From Heterobilharzia americana (Eukaryota > Platyhelminthes > Trematoda > Strigeidida > Schistosomatidae), in NCBI GenBank assembly GCA_944470555.2, contig OX104128.1, forward strand, positions 40,221,920 through 40,285,919: a DNA stretch of 64,000 bases, written 5' to 3'. The position numbers were made by a program, and so were the translations under genes. Below the pieces are notes generated by a model that ran no database searches, was not told the origin of the DNA, and was given only the letters and a program-made list of their open reading frames with translations. Below are positions 1 through 11,799 of this stretch, piece by piece (the stretch's first letter is position 1; every line of letters begins with the position of its first letter).

Positions 1-189
1 TCTACAGTTTTCTACTTCTGTCTTAACTTGGCATCCACTTCCCTTCCCACTCACTGACCCCGCAGGTCACGGGCTTCTCATTAGAATTTCGGGATATCCA
101 TCTCGAAGCATATCATTAATGAGCACTATACAGTAATGTATTTTGAAGTTAGTGGGGATTTGCTTCTAAGGTGGCATTCATCACGGGCT

Positions 190-475
190 GATATCAGTTA
201 GAGAACCATCGGAAACTTGAGAGCACTGGATAGCTGTTTCATCCTAGTATGGGACTATTCAGTAGTACCTACCCACAAAAGGGAGGAAGAGCTAACGTGC
301 TCGCCGTGAAAATTGAAGGTCCTAGGCTCGATCCCCAGCGAGGTCATGGGTGCGCACTTCTGAGGAATCTCACACTGGGACGAAATAGCTGTCCAATACC
401 TTCAGGTTTTTAACAGTTCTCAAACTGATATCAGTTCATGATGAATACCAGCTGGAAATCAATAAAATCCACATT
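190..475. repeat. SINE-2 head-to-head inverted pair, copy P1
   Basis: The right half (about 290-475, plus strand) reads as a SINE-like unit: a pol III B-box-like stretch (aggctcgatcccc, about 323-335), a hammerhead-like core at 360-393, then a tail ending in gaaatcaataaaatcc. The left half (about 190-275) is the reverse complement of the same unit, with its own hammerhead-like core on the minus strand (reverse complements of tattcag at 256-262 and tttc at 237-240). The two halves meet head to head. A second pair lies at 45715-46075 and a single copy at 58505-58690, so this is a dispersed family. The name SINE-2 is mine. Confidence 0.6.
355..400 (+). ncRNA. Hammerhead ribozyme-like motif in SINE-2 (P1, right half)
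   Basis: The core is intact: CTGAGGA at 360-366, GAAA at 382-385 and cleavage triplet GTC at 391-393. Stem II can form from TCTC and GGGA. Stem III is very short, with AGCT as the loop. Stem I is poor, which suggests weak activity or none. Known hammerheads need CTGANGA, GAAA and an NUH site joined by three helices. Confidence 0.45.
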
Positions 476-3400
476 ATCCTAAAAACACATTAATGTAATG
501 TAGTGTTTCATTCAATTCCCAACATGTACGACAGATAAAGTGTATCATATTTCCATAAAAACTAGGACTTAATACACATAACTATCTATTTTGGATACAA
601 AGAAGATTTTTTTTCTCAGAATTATGAGAAACCGATAAGACAACGAACAGAATTCACTAGCTGGCTTTGTGTAAACACCAAGCAAAAATAGATTATTAAG
701 ATATCATATATACTTTAATCAGCTGTCAATTCAACTTCATTTGTGACAGAGTTAAATTTACTCCGTGTAAAGAGTTTTGGTACAACACAAAAATATACTG
801 ATTCTGTGAACCAAAGAAAAAGGAAATCCTCGGTGATATGCTGAATCGAACAAGATGTTGGCGGACTGAATAGTTTTTCAAACGACAATGACACAGTTAA
901 GTCAGACGAAATTGTAAATTCTCAACATCATTCCCTTTGTAAACAAAACTATTTAGACTATGATATGTTATCTGTTCAAAATTATAAGTACCGTTAAGAT
1001 CGTGAGCACTGCTGACTAACCTTATCATTTCAACTACTAATGCCTATTAGTAGTATAATCTGTTACCATGAATAAAACAACTATTATACAGTAAGCATAG
1101 GTTACAATTGCTATAGTAGTTTGTAGACTGTTACTGTACTCTATTTACTGGATGATTGAAAAAATATACGGAGGTGTGAGAATGAATGATAATAATTAAC
1201 GATTGACAGTCGAAGGTTGCGAGGGTTCAACCTGAGTGATTCGCAAAGAGGAATCAAAAGACTGGAAATCAGCTGAGTTTACAGTATTTCGAACTGAAAA
1301 CGTTTGGATCTTATTTATAGAGTTTACGGTAACCTTGAAGTGCAAGAAATAATTGGTGCACTTAAAGAGGCAGGAACCAATCAAAACGTTATACGAAATA
1401 TGACCCATGAGCGAGAAAAAGAGCGTGAAAAAAAAAACAGTTCAAATATATACAAATTGTAAGCATGGAATATAAAGGATATGGGCATACTTAACAATAC
1501 TTTTATTAAAGTTGAAACTACTTCAAACACTGTGATGATAGAAATTATTATCAAATAAATACGCTTTGATATAATACCAGCGTGTTTATCGAAATCAGAA
1601 CAAAATTTTCCCCAATATTTGGTTGCGTAAGCTACGGTTTCTTCAACAGGATATAGTAGATACATTGGCGACAAGTTATTAGGTGTCTTGTGACCTTTAT
1701 TCTTATGTTTAATTAATTACAAATTCTTATTTGTATACGTTCAATTCCTAGTACTTTGCCTTTCATCCCGCGTGCACAAATAACAGTTCCATAAGATGCT
1801 GCCATATAGTTCATGATACGATAAATCTATCAGTTTCAGGGAGTAATAAATGAAGTGCCACGACTAAATCGTTCAGAGTGAGTTGTACTCTGAGCTAAAA
1901 TTTTCATTGGAAAGAACTTTTCAATGTCATGCTAGATGTCGTCATGAATGCATTAGGGCTATATAAGGAAGTGAACTAGCTGGTTTTGAGTTACGCGCTA
2001 CTTTGCCTAAGTGTTATTTGATTGGTCGCTTCGTGGAAGCGTGAGCGTATGCTGAACCTGATTGGCTGACTCCCTGCCAAGTAAAACCCTAGCTCAGAGA
2101 ACAAAACACTCTGAATATTTACACCCTAAACAACAAATATTCGCCGCAATAAGTAAATCAGGAATTCTGTCCTTGTGAATGTTAATCAGTGCACAACATT
2201 ACTTCACATCGTACCCCTGTTCGGGTTACCAGTCGACCATTCATTCGATCACCTTCTTTTGTGCAGATAACGAGTTACTTTATGAAACAGTATTTCTTAT
2301 TAGTGTGGTTTTTCATCACATGAGATAAATATCATCAATATTGGAGGAAATGTTTGACTTGAGATCAACTGCTACCGCCAACGAAACAGCAATTACTTCA
2401 TTAAACCGATGACAAAGCAAGATGTGGGAATGCTTCAAATGATTTTAAAAACTCTTAGATAGAATTCTACAAAAGACTGCATACTGAATGGAAAGCTTGT
2501 GTACTATGTCGCATATTAAACCTAATGCTGCAGACATTAGCATGCAGAATGGGTTAGAAGAAGAGGGAAAACCATACATTTGCTTAATATCAAACTTCCT
2601 TGAAATGAAATGTCAAAATTCGATACGGATATTGTGTTGCACACTTCGCTTAACAGACCTCAAAACGAAATATTCGTAAGCTTTTCAGTCATATTTATTA
2701 CAGTTTCTTACTCTTTTGTATGTCTTTATCTACACCTACTAGCAGTACTCATTAAATACAGTGGTAATAACAGTGTTTAAGCCTATGCTATAAAATTAGT
2801 CATAGAGACTGGTTAGCTAATTTGCACCCTTAAACTAATTTTCATGATGTTGGTACCCAACTTTTTCCGTTTCAGTGAAATATATTAACCAAATAAAGAC
2901 TTTTATATAAGACTTTGAGATACACTAGTAAAATGAAGGTTATGTGGCTTCACAGTAAGATGAGGGTTGTTCCAAGTCGAAAAACCAAACTGCGTTGATA
3001 AATCGCTTTGGCTCGAATGTAATCGAGAAACAGCCAAAAGTCAGATTGCATTGAAAATCCCCTTTTTCTTTTGTGCTTATTAGTACTAATCAGGGGTAGA
3101 ATCTTTTGAAAACTGAATTTATCAACCTCAAAGTTTTGTGGTGAGTATTATAGTTTGTTGAACTGCTGGGTCTCGGGATCACCTGTAAATATTTTCAAAA
3201 CTCAATCAACTAGTGCTAAACTCGGTGTCTATGGGAGTATACACTGGTGATTCAAAAATCCATGATAAATCACTGGAAACTAATAAACGGGTTGTCTTTA
3301 TCAAACCAGTTTGCAAAATTAATTTTACATTAGGGACTTCTCGATTTCCAATTCATGAAGTTAACATGTCCATTGAAGAACTTTACAGTCAAAGGTTTAA

Positions 3401-3494
3401 TACTGAAAAAAGAGGCTATAAGGGTGGACTAATGATATGTCTTACGATGGAAAGAAATAATTAACTTAGTGAAATTAGCAAAACAGTGAAAAAT
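476..3494. other. Unassigned stretch, probably intergenic or the 3' side of the MTRR gene
   Basis: I recognise no exon or named repeat here. The remaining MTRR C-terminal exon(s) should lie downstream on the minus strand, but no YVCGD-like or terminal aromatic motif was found, so they are probably outside the window. A TATA-like box (tatataagg, near 1963) with promoter-like surroundings could belong to an old LTR, but no LTR boundaries are visible. An 83-codon plus-strand ORF at 3213-3464 matches nothing I know. Confidence 0.3.
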
Positions 3495-3890
3495 CATTTA
3501 TTGATACCTGTAATTTCCCGTTGTGATATTGGATTGAACTGCGCGACCTCTGTTGGCAGATGGGTCCCTATGTGGATGCCTTGATGCCGCCTGGATATAC
3601 ATTATATTGTAGTTGATTTGATGCCTAGCAGAGAAATCCAGAACGTGCTTTTCGAGCAACTCCATCCAGTATTGAGACGGGAAATTACAAATATCAGTAA
3701 ATAACAACTGACACTTGTTCTACATGAGGTGGCTGCCGTGTTTCAGTAGCCTAGTAAGTAACGCTTTGGCGTTTGGAGAGATGGATTCGAGTCTCAGGTG
3801 GGAAGCCAGCACTCACTGGGGTCCAGGTAAACTCAACTGATGAGTCCAAAATAGGACGAGACGTTTGTCCAGGATTTTACTGCTAACCAG
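3495..3890. repeat. SINE-1 (Sm-alpha-like) inverted pair
   Basis: At 3722-3890 the plus strand carries a SINE-1 unit: an A/B-box-like head (ggattcgagtctc near 3783), the block 'actcactggggt' seen in all copies, and a hammerhead-like core with CTGATGA at 3837-3843, GAGA in place of GAAA at 3858-3861 and GTC at 3867-3869. Just upstream, 3495-3710 resembles the reverse complement of the SINE-1 tail (compare 'atgggtccctatgtggatgc' with the blocks near 27460 and 52436). The architecture is again two copies in opposite orientation. The GAGA change probably inactivates the ribozyme. Confidence 0.55.
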
Positions 3891-4005
3891 GAAGTAAACT
3901 TTTGTTGAAGTATCGTCTTTAAAAATGTTCGATATATCAACTCAAAAGGTGAAGAAGCATATCAAGAAAACAAACATCATAAAAAAATTAAATAAAACAA
4001 CTTAC

Positions 4006-4510
4006 TTTAAGGTAATCACGTTTACGTTGCCTTATAAAGCTGATAAATGGTGCTATCCCACTTCCAGCACCAATCATAATAATTGGTTGATTGATATCAG
4101 CTGGTAAATTAAATTGTGTAAGATTTTGACGCAAGTAAACGTGAATAGTTGGAGTTTTTAAGTTAACAAAAGTATTTTTGAAATAATCATCAGGTTGATT
4201 AATACCAAACCATATCCTTTCTAACCAACCAGTACAAGTTCCATGATATCTATGAGGGTAACGACAAATAATACTTGAAGCATTATCATGACTATTACTA
4301 TTAACAACCATATTTTCAAGAAAGTCAACTCGAGTAAAAATAAAGATGAGATCTTGTTCTTGAGATAATGGTTCATCAACTAGATTGATAAGTGTATATG
4401 AACGTGGTTGTAGGCGTGGTAGGATTTCTAACAGTCGTATGAAAGGCAACCGGCAAGATGAAAATATATACAGAATATCCAAAAGATTAAGTTCCGGCTT
4501 TTGAATGTAC
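4006..4510 (-). CDS. MTRR: Methionine synthase reductase-like protein, exon with FAD/NADPH-binding motifs (partial gene)
   Basis: This exon follows a pyrimidine-rich acceptor (ttttttccag, about 4511-4520) and ends at the donor GTAAG (4005-4001). It begins with the last base of a split Met codon and adds 168 codons. Key stretches: LPRLQPRSYTLINL (the FAD-binding RxY[ST] motif; human MTRR has PKLQPRPYS), GTCTGWLERI (human GVCTGWLALL, contacting the FAD pyrophosphate) and PIIMIGAGSGIAPFISF (NADPH loop; family form GPGTGIAPF). MTRR enzymes restore oxidised cob(II)alamin methionine synthase with electrons passed from NADPH through FAD and FMN. The GVCTGWL-like motif and linker similarity favour MTRR over cytochrome P450 reductase or NDOR1. 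The following exon with the rest of the NADPH domain was not found. Confidence 0.85.
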
Positions 4511-5179
4511 CTGGAAAAAAAAAAGATTAATCAAGATTATTAACAAACACATATACTGAAGTGTTATCTTTTGATTCAATGAAAACTCGAGTATTATTTA
4601 CTAAAAATGATAATTCACAGCGTTATTTGAATGCTTCAAACGTCATCCCTAGAGTGATTTGAAAGGCCACCCCAGCAACAACTGAAATAACCAGTTGGAT
4701 TTTTCTCTTTTATGAAAATCTGCCTTTCTAGGCAAAAATGAAGAAACCTAATTGGTTACTTCCATCGTTGTTAGGGTGGTCTTTAAAGTCGCCCTTATCG
4801 CCATCGATACAAATCAAGCCAACAGTATCCTTACTCACAAATTTCAGTGATTACGTAACGTTTCTGGGAGTGCAATTTATGCACTTTGTCATCCACTTTA
4901 AGTTGACGGTAAGACAAACATTCAACAACATACTAAATTTAATCCTAATTTCACTTGCCCTCTTGCCTGACACATGCATCAACGACAATGATCAACTGTT
5001 GATACCTTGCTTGTTAGCCTAGTGTAACTGTAAAATAATCAATTTGCAAATGCTTTGTAAATTGCTTGGTGGTGTCAACAGGGTTTCCGTTAGAAAACAC
5101 TAAGATGAGATCATAATGTGTGATCTCTGACACAAAAGTTTCATGAGCTTACGAAAGATGCTACTACTGAACAACTTCA

Positions 5180-5350
5180 GTAGTTAGTATGCCGGTCCAT
5201 ACAAGTCAGCTGGACCAATTCACGTTTAATCAACTGAGTTTTTCCGGGTACACAGCTGATGAGCTAGGCCTCGAACGAGCGAAACGGCCGTCCGATATTG
5301 AGATCACTCTCATCTGGTTGGTGAAATACTACAAACCAGCGCGAGTGGTT
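5180..5350 (+). repeat. Family-4 repeat with hammerhead-like core
   Basis: The block starts 'ggtccatacaagtcagctgg'. A diverged relative starts 'gggttcatacaagtcagcc' near 53047 and also keeps a gagtgagtgaaac stretch. It differs from the SINE-1, -2 and -3 families described here. I cannot name it. Confidence 0.4.
5250..5297 (+). ncRNA. Hammerhead ribozyme-like motif with palindromic helix III
   Basis: The core matches consensus: CTGATGA at 5256-5262, GAAA at 5281-5284 and GTC at 5290-5292. Between A15.1 and U16.1 the sequence ACGGCCGT is self-complementary, as in other schistosome hammerheads, so helix III could close as a tiny hairpin or form between two molecules. Stem II can form three pairs (GCT with AGC) around a large loop. 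Stem I beyond the first C-G pair is weak, so activity is uncertain. Confidence 0.45.
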
Positions 5351-6364
5351 TCTAACTACTCAAGTTATTCAATAGTAGTATCTTTCGTGTTTTGAAAAAA
5401 TGGTGGAAACAATGTGCATTCTATTTACTTTGTTCTTCCTAAGGATTTATTAATTGAAACCTCCTTATTTTCTACCCGACTTAAGACAGGCAGAGAGAAA
5501 AAGTCTACTTTATTATCATTCACTGTTTTGTGTACAGTCTAGTTATCATAGGTATAATACAAAATAAAACCAAACTTCCAACTTAAATGTATCGCATTTA
5601 TTCAGAAATTGTGTTGAAACAATAGAAACCCTACGAGTTTTCCTTGTTGTATGCAGTCGTGTAGCTAAAAGTTCAATTTCCTCGGCTGTTGTATTCATCA
5701 TCATGACTAACTGATATCAGTTCAAAAGAATGAAGATGGCGTTAGCAGACGGTTGACTGCCATTTATACGATAGTCTAATCATTTGTACAGTCAGAAATT
5801 AAATGAGCATAATTGAGGTCTATAAACGAAACTAATGAGTTCAAATTAGTTTAGGTCTAAAATTACCATCTACTGAACCCATTTAATTTTCTGAAGAACA
5901 TAGTCTCTTTCGAAAACCATGTACATAATAAGTGAATAGAAAGTCTATATAAACACAATTTACACTTCTACTATCTGTTTAAAATACGTTTGAAAACGAT
6001 TAATTATTTAAAAACAGTTCCGTATCACAGTCTCATACTTCGAGTACATGTAGTGAAATTATCTGTCTGGAATGCATGAACATTTTTCAAAGCCCCCAAG
6101 ACTACTTGGAGAAGTAATGCAAGCATTGATGATAGGATGATAATCATGAAACTCACAAATCACATAAATGCCATTTCTTCTTCAAGAAGGCACAGTAGAG
6201 ATAGATAATCAGCATTCTTGTAGACAGTATATATTGAACTGTACTGTCGCTTAATTATGTTTTTTTGACAACAGTTCATCTGATATATTTGAATGTCCTA
6301 GATTTTGAGAAATTCATCTCGAGAAGATATGGCTATAATTCATACCATTTTTACCCGGTGCGTA

Positions 6365-7085
6365 GAGAAGACAAAGGTGATGAAGATACCCAACCACCAC
6401 CACTAACAACAACAACAAGCACCAACCACCATCAACGAGAGAAATCTAAAGAAAGTTGTTTCTTTCACTTATCTAGGCAGTATCGTTTCAACTACAGGCA
6501 GCACAGATGAGGCCGTCAAAGCCAGAATCTGAAAAGTAAGACAGGTCTTCATTGATCTGAAATCAGTTTGGAGATCTACTGCACTCAGCATAAAGAACAA
6601 GATCTGGATTTTCAACACTAATGTCAAGTCAGTGCTTCTATGTAATGGTTCAGAAACTTGACGCGTCACGAAAAGCATTTCCAAGAAACTACAGACATTC
6701 ATCAACAGCTGCCTACTCTCCATTCTCAAGATCATATGGACAGAATCATAAGAATAAGCAACAAGGAACTCACTCTGGCAACGAACCAACCAAGAACCTA
6801 TCTACCCAACAAATATGCAAAGGCAGAAAGTGGAGATGGATTGGGCACATACTCAGAAGGTCATTTGCGGACATCACGTGCCAGGTCAGGCCCTAGAGTG
6901 GGATCCAAACGGGAAGCGAAGAGTTGGGCATCCGAGGGTGACATGGAAGAGATCATGTGAAGAAGAAATGAAAGCTTTTGGATAGTCATGGAGCTAAGTT
7001 CGAAAGACTACAGAGAACAGAGTGAAATAGTGACGTGCTACTGAAGCCCTACGTTCCACTAGGAACATAAGGGACAAATAATATA
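6365..7085 (+). mobile_element. RTE-clade (SR2-like) LINE, 3' fragment
   Basis: Translation of scattered frames gives the usual C-terminal tail of RTE reverse transcriptases: a 'GSIVSTTGSTDE' stretch, then a conserved 'N(T)NVKSVLL' region, then 'RKWRWIGHILRRS' near 6820-6865, followed by a Gly/Arg/Pro-rich end. The reading frame is broken many times. At about 6390-6440 it has a CCA/ACA triplet tract (Pro/Thr codons) that matches in place the longer tract of the RTE copy at 22560-25690. It is 5'-truncated, as LINE insertions usually are. Confidence 0.75.
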
Positions 7086-7862
7086 ATTATCCGGTACTTT
7101 TTAATTCAAAGCAAATATAATTGATGTTCAGATAAAAAGTTATCTAACGACCTATTATTGAACAACCATTTGGGATGAAAACGCAGAAACAGAACTTGTA
7201 ATGCAGACGAGAAGTTCACATGAAGAAAAAATCAAAAAGTGAGAAAGATTTGGCAAATCAAAACTGAATTGTAAAATGAAGATTAACTTGACGTATTCAC
7301 ACAACGGTATTCGTAGGTAAGTAGAACAAAACCACCACCATCAGCAGTAAGAAATCAATGATGTCTTCCCAAAGAATGTTGATTACGGTAACAGATCACC
7401 AGATCAGCCGCCAAGGTCACGCTTTGGATCTAAGCTGATCACAGTGAGATTAACAATGAGATTATGAATAGAAATTTGTTGAAATGTTACCTCCCATGAA
7501 GTATGATGTCGGCTAGAACAGGCAAAAAGTGACGGTTCATGAAGTCCACCCATCCAATTTCTGGCATTCGATTGGTTACATGGGAGACTAAAAGCTTGTC
7601 ACTTTGAGTCTTCAATACAATAGAAGCTGGTAACTGCAAAATCATTAACTAGATGGTTCATAATCTACCCATGGTTCCGATAAACTTCCACTTCATTTCA
7701 AACATCTGCTATTTGAGTTCCAGGTTCCTCATTTTGTTTCCTTCTTCATTCATTTTTTCTGTGGTTTTTAAAAGTATGAAACATCTAATCTATGGTTTAT
7801 TATCATTCTCAATCCAACATTAGTATATTAGTCACTCGTACAGATGAAAGCATAATACTTAC

Positions 7863-8252
7863 ATTTCAAACATTTTCTTCCCTTCCTGACTGCAGAATTC
7901 CAGCAACCGGTTACGTTGTCTCTCAGCGCTGATAGAATTGGTGCTATCATCAATACAGTGATCTGCTAGCAGTCTCAAGATTCGACGAGTTATTGGTATG
8001 TACAGTTCACAGCAGTATGTTAACAAGAACCGTAGTGAAGTTGACCGACCAGGAATTAACCAAGTGGGGACATTTCGCGCTTGCGTAGACACTGATTCAA
8101 GGATGAAAGGTGTATCCGCATCCTGTAGATTATCTAGGGTTAGGCGACCTAACAACCATGACACAGTTTGAGAATTATTTTCAGGAAATATTGAGATGCT
8201 ATCACCGGGACGAAAATTTAATCCAGTTTCAGTTTTCACGCTAAAAGTCGCT
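7863..8252 (-). CDS. MTRR: Methionine synthase reductase-like protein, exon at start of FAD domain
   Basis: Acceptor ttcttacag ends at 8253. The exon runs 390 nt to the donor at GAAAT|GTAAGT. It opens with A (completing the CA| left by the previous exon), then reads ATFSVKTETGLNFRPGDSIS, matching the 'xFxYQPGDxxS' entry to the FAD-binding beta barrel of diflavin reductases. It continues with a Leu-rich linker (WLLGRLTLDNL), a 'SLRFLLTYCCEL..PITRRILRLLADHC' region that aligns with the human '[25 protein letters not shown]' helices, and RLLEFCSQEG (human RLQELCSKQG). The conserved Cys-Ser-x-Gln-Gly and the linker length favour MTRR. Splice phases to both neighbours fit exactly. Confidence 0.85.
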
Positions 8253-8379
8253 CTGTAAGAAGTAAATAAAATATTTTAAGAAACACAGTGTAACAGTCGT
8301 TAGAGAAAGGCATGTGTACAGAATGATGAAACAGCAACAATGAAAACAATAGGAAGCAACAGATCCACATGTGCAAAAC

Positions 8380-8500
8380 CGTGGCTCAAAGGTAATTGCC
8401 TTCAGGCAATGGGTGACGGGTTTCAACTCCACTACATGAACCCGACAATATGTGTAGCTCATTGCCTCGTGCACGAAGATGCACAAACCACTGAGGTTAG
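8380..8500 (+). repeat. Possible tRNA-like or SINE fragment in the MTRR intron
   Basis: The stretch 'gtgacgggtttcaactccac' (about 8412-8431) looks like a worn pol III B box, and a related phrase (gtgtggctcattgcctac) occurs near 58341. No complete cloverleaf or element border can be drawn. It lies just upstream of the family-A LINE. Confidence 0.25.
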
Positions 8501-8589
8501 TTATTTTCTTAAAAAGACTTACACAACGCAATACCGTTTAAGCTACTGTTCTCTACTTTTTATACCCACGTCTAGCGATTGTATTGATT

Positions 8590-10895
8590 ACTAGTGAAGT
8601 CTATAGTCAATTGGAAGATGAGAACGTCAAGCACGCATTTAGATGAGTTAGCTAAGTATTTATCTGAATATGACACTAATGCTCATCCTGAGGAAACCTG
8701 GTGTGATATTAAGTCTGATGTAGAAACAAAGGTAAAGACAATTGGTAACCTACACCCGAAGGTTAGCAAACGCCACTGAATTTCCACGATATCATCCAAA
8801 CTCACTGATGCGAGAAGACCGATTCCAGCTGGCTCTGACCACGATAAAGAGCGAATGCAACTTAGAAGCAAGTTGACCAACAGTCTTCGCGTCAATCGCG
8901 AGCAGTAGTGGGTGATGAAAGCGAAAGATATGGAGAAGACATTAGCGTTCGCTAGCACCCGGTAACCGTTTACATTAATTGACAGGATAATGCCAAGAAG
9001 AATATAACTGTTACTGTAACTATCATCAAAAAGAATGGGACGCTGATAAACTCCAAGGACAGGTGGCTAGAACGTTGGGAAGAACTCTTCAGTACAGTTC
9101 AACTGGCTATCAATAATGTTTCAGTTACACAACATCCAGCCTAAACCTGAATCGGACGTAAATGTCGGTCCTCCAAATCTTCTTATTAGTTGAGAAGGCT
9201 GTATCAAACTTGAAACAATGCGAACCAGTGGCAGCAGGACCTGACAGTTTTCCACCCGAAGTCTTCAAGGATGGAGGTGGGAAATTGCAGACTAAATTGA
9301 CGGAGGTACTAGGTAGTGTATGGGAATCAGAGGTAGTGCCGTCAGATCGGTGTACTTTACTGTTCCACCCCAGTCTATAAGATGGAGGAGAAATCTTGTG
9401 GCAGCCATAGGGGAATTAGTTTGACTAAAATCGTGTCCAAGATCCTAGAGTCCATAGTTATCTGACACATAACTGGAGACCGAGAACAGCAAACTCGAGA
9501 AAACTAGGCAGGTTTCAAACCTGGACTGCAATGTATCAGTCATACTTTTTGCCCTTCGACAGATCCTGAAACACAGGCATATCTACCGGCCAGTGACCAA
9601 CACTTGCCATTTTTTTTGACGTGAAGGCGGCCTTTAACTTTGTCTACTGTGACGTACTGTGGAGTGTCTATGAAGGGAGTACCAAGAAAGTACATGGTGC
9701 TAATCACAGCTCTCTACTCGGACTCACGTAGCCGAGTCAGAGCTAGTGGGAAGTTGCCACGTAAATTGACGACAAATAACGGTGTCCGGCAGGTATGTCC
9801 ACTGTCACTCTTCCTATTTAATTTCGTCATAGATATACTATTAGACATAACCTTAAATGAGTCTAATCTCACACGGATTGACCTAATTCCTGGAGGTCGT
9901 CTGGTTGACTCAGAGTATGCACATGATATTGTCCTGTTGGGAGAAGACGCTGACATGATCCAGGGTCTTGTGAACGCGTTGAGCAGAAATCCGAATATGC
10001 TTGACATATGTCTTGCTGGTACCTGTCAAATGCAGGATGATGCTCCAGGACTGGTCTGCTGCAATTAATCCCAGTTCAATGATATGAAGTGGCAGAAAAT
10101 GTCAACCGCTTCACTTACTTGGGAAGTTGCATTAGCCCGAACTGGCTGGTTGCTGACGAAATCTCACCTCGGATACAGAAGACCCGTTTGACATTTGCCA
10201 ACCTGTGTCATCTGTGACGCCCATTGGCCAGTATACTGCGCGGCAGTCAATTCTATCCTATTGCACGGCTGAGACATGGCCGTTAAAAGTAGACGACCTG
10301 TAGCGATTACAGGGTTTCAATCATAGGTGTCTTCGCAGTATTGCTCGCGTTTGGTAAGATTTTTATGTCAGCAGTGTTGAGGTACGGCGAAAGGTAATAG
10401 GCAAGAAAGGCAAGTCGATTGGATAAGACTGTGAACCTTAGTCAAGTGAGATGGCTTGGAAATGTATAGCACATGCCAAGCCACCGCCTAACTCGACGTG
10501 CCACGCTAATGGAAGTTGTTTTAGGTTGGTCAGACCAAGACCTGATACCAGTCCATGAATTCTCTTGCTGTTGGCCTGAGTCGTGTGGTGAGAGACAGAA
10601 TGACTGGTTAGGGTCCTCGAAATGAAAGAAATTAGTGATTGAGGAATGACTTTCCGTGATATGGCTGAAAATCAGTCACAAGGATGCAAATGTGTTCTAT
10701 TCACTCGTCTATATCTTCTACAGCTTTAATATTCCCACTAACCTTCATATTCAGATTGTTTATTCTCTCACACAACTTTGTCTGATGTTTCTATCCACTT
10801 GTTCTCTTTGTACTACTGAGAAGTGTAGCAACTTGGACCGATGCACTCGTGTGCAGGGTTCTACGTTGATTTTGTCAGTCAGTGTCAGTTAAGTT
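8590..10895 (+). mobile_element. Family-A non-LTR retrotransposon (LINE), 5'-truncated, decayed
   Basis: From 8594 the translation fits the spacer between endonuclease and RT (S-x-R-V-N-R-E-Q type region near 8885-8910). RT follows: 'KQCEPVAAGPDSFPPEVFK' (about 9215-9270), 'NQAGFKPG' near 9510, 'NNGVRQVCPLSLFLFNFV' (about 9775-9830) and the catalytic box region SEYAHDIVLLGED (about 9910-9950), where the usual YADD reads YAHD. The C-terminal part includes FTYLGSCISPNWLVADEIS (10112-10168) and QVRWLGNV with a Cys-poor tail, ending near 10890 in the 3' motif shared by all copies. Many stops and shifts make it inactive. It sits in the MTRR intron in antisense to the gene. The clade is not assigned. 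Confidence 0.8.
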
Positions 10896-11667
10896 GCTAT
10901 GATATTGAAGCCTAGTTTCCTTATAAAAAACAGCTTATTTTCGATCTTGATGAAACCTAAGGAAGAAAAGTCAGCAACACTATGGATACAGAAAGATATG
11001 TTGAGTATGATGTAATATCTGTGAGTGTATCATTTAAAAAGGGAGATATGAGAGTGAATGAGCAAAACCAATAGTCCAAACAATCTCCAAAAGATCAACA
11101 GATCGACAAGAGGATTGAACTCAGTAGAATTGGAAATGAAAAAGTTATTTTCGAGGGGACCAAACTCTTATGAATAGGTTTAGAGATGCATGCAAACATT
11201 GACAGACAAGGTTTTCAATATAAGGACAATTAGCATAACATAAAAAATGAAAGAGAGTTAGTGAAAGCTCAGTAATTACTGACTGATCATAAGAAGAGCG
11301 AATATTAGCACCAAGCTAAATTTTCATTTCTGTCACTATCCTCATTATCATGATCATCACCGAGGTCCCTATTTGAGTTCAATTTAATCTGAAATATTTT
11401 CTGGGCAGTGTTTGACATACGATGAAACCTAAGGTAAGTTTATGAAAAATTTACGTAATACAAGGGATCATACTATGAATGACTAGTACAGCTATCCTAT
11501 TGCCCTCATCAGGTATATCTACTCAACATTTAGGCAAAATGCACATACCTGACAGCCACTTTAATTTGCATCTTCGACGTCATACACTTACAGAAAGACG
11601 AAATGAAGATCAAAACAATATATTTTAAAATGGTAGAGGATATTTGTAGCTCAGGTGGATGGTCTCC
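10896..11667. other. Unassigned intronic stretch
   Basis: This lies within the MTRR intron between the family-A LINE and the hairpin repeat. I see no ORF, splice-site pair or repeat that I recognise. Confidence 0.3.
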
Positions 11668-11799
11668 GTTGTATTGTGTTCTCTGAGCTGAGTTGTTTAA
11701 TCGTGGAGCTTTAGTATGAAGTTAGTGCTGATGATGTCATCTAGAAAGACGATGAAAGCTCCACGATTAAACAACCCAGCTCAATGAACACAATACAAC
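11668..11799. repeat. 45-bp-armed hairpin with hammerhead-like loop
   Basis: Arms 11668-11712 and 11755-11799 are inverted complements with only a few mismatches, leaving a 42-nt loop. The loop holds CTGATGA (11728-11734), and GAAA sits at 11754-11757 at the start of the right arm, followed by GCTC (possible NUH site CTC at 11759-11761). Stem I could form from GTG (11725-11727) and CAC (11762-11764). Stem II (TGTC with GACG) leaves two unpaired bases before GAAA, so this is hammerhead-like rather than canonical. The flanking 11800-12150 contains 'aataaactctccc' and might be part of an LTR-type repeat, but no borders are visible. Confidence 0.5.

Larger units (their letters stand above)
4511..7862 (-). 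other. MTRR intron holding a family-4 repeat and an RTE fragment
   Basis: The intron runs between the donor GTAAGTATTA (7862 downward) and the acceptor ttttccag (about 4511). It holds the hammerhead-like repeat near 5180-5350 and the RTE 3' fragment at about 6365-7085, in opposite sense to the gene. In 5400-6360 and 7090-7860 I see nothing I can name. The 94-codon plus-strand ORF at 4738-5022 has no recognisable family and was not called. Confidence 0.6.

Noticed and set aside
1720..2300. Solo LTR suggested by a TATA-like box and the style of the surrounding sequence
   Set aside because: No TG...CA borders, no target-site duplication and no second copy in the window could be established.
2941..3060. 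Minus-strand reading TFGCFSITFEPKRF, tested as the missing NADPH-domain exon of MTRR
   Set aside because: Only FGC matches the family pattern, the splice sites are poor, and downstream conserved residues are absent.
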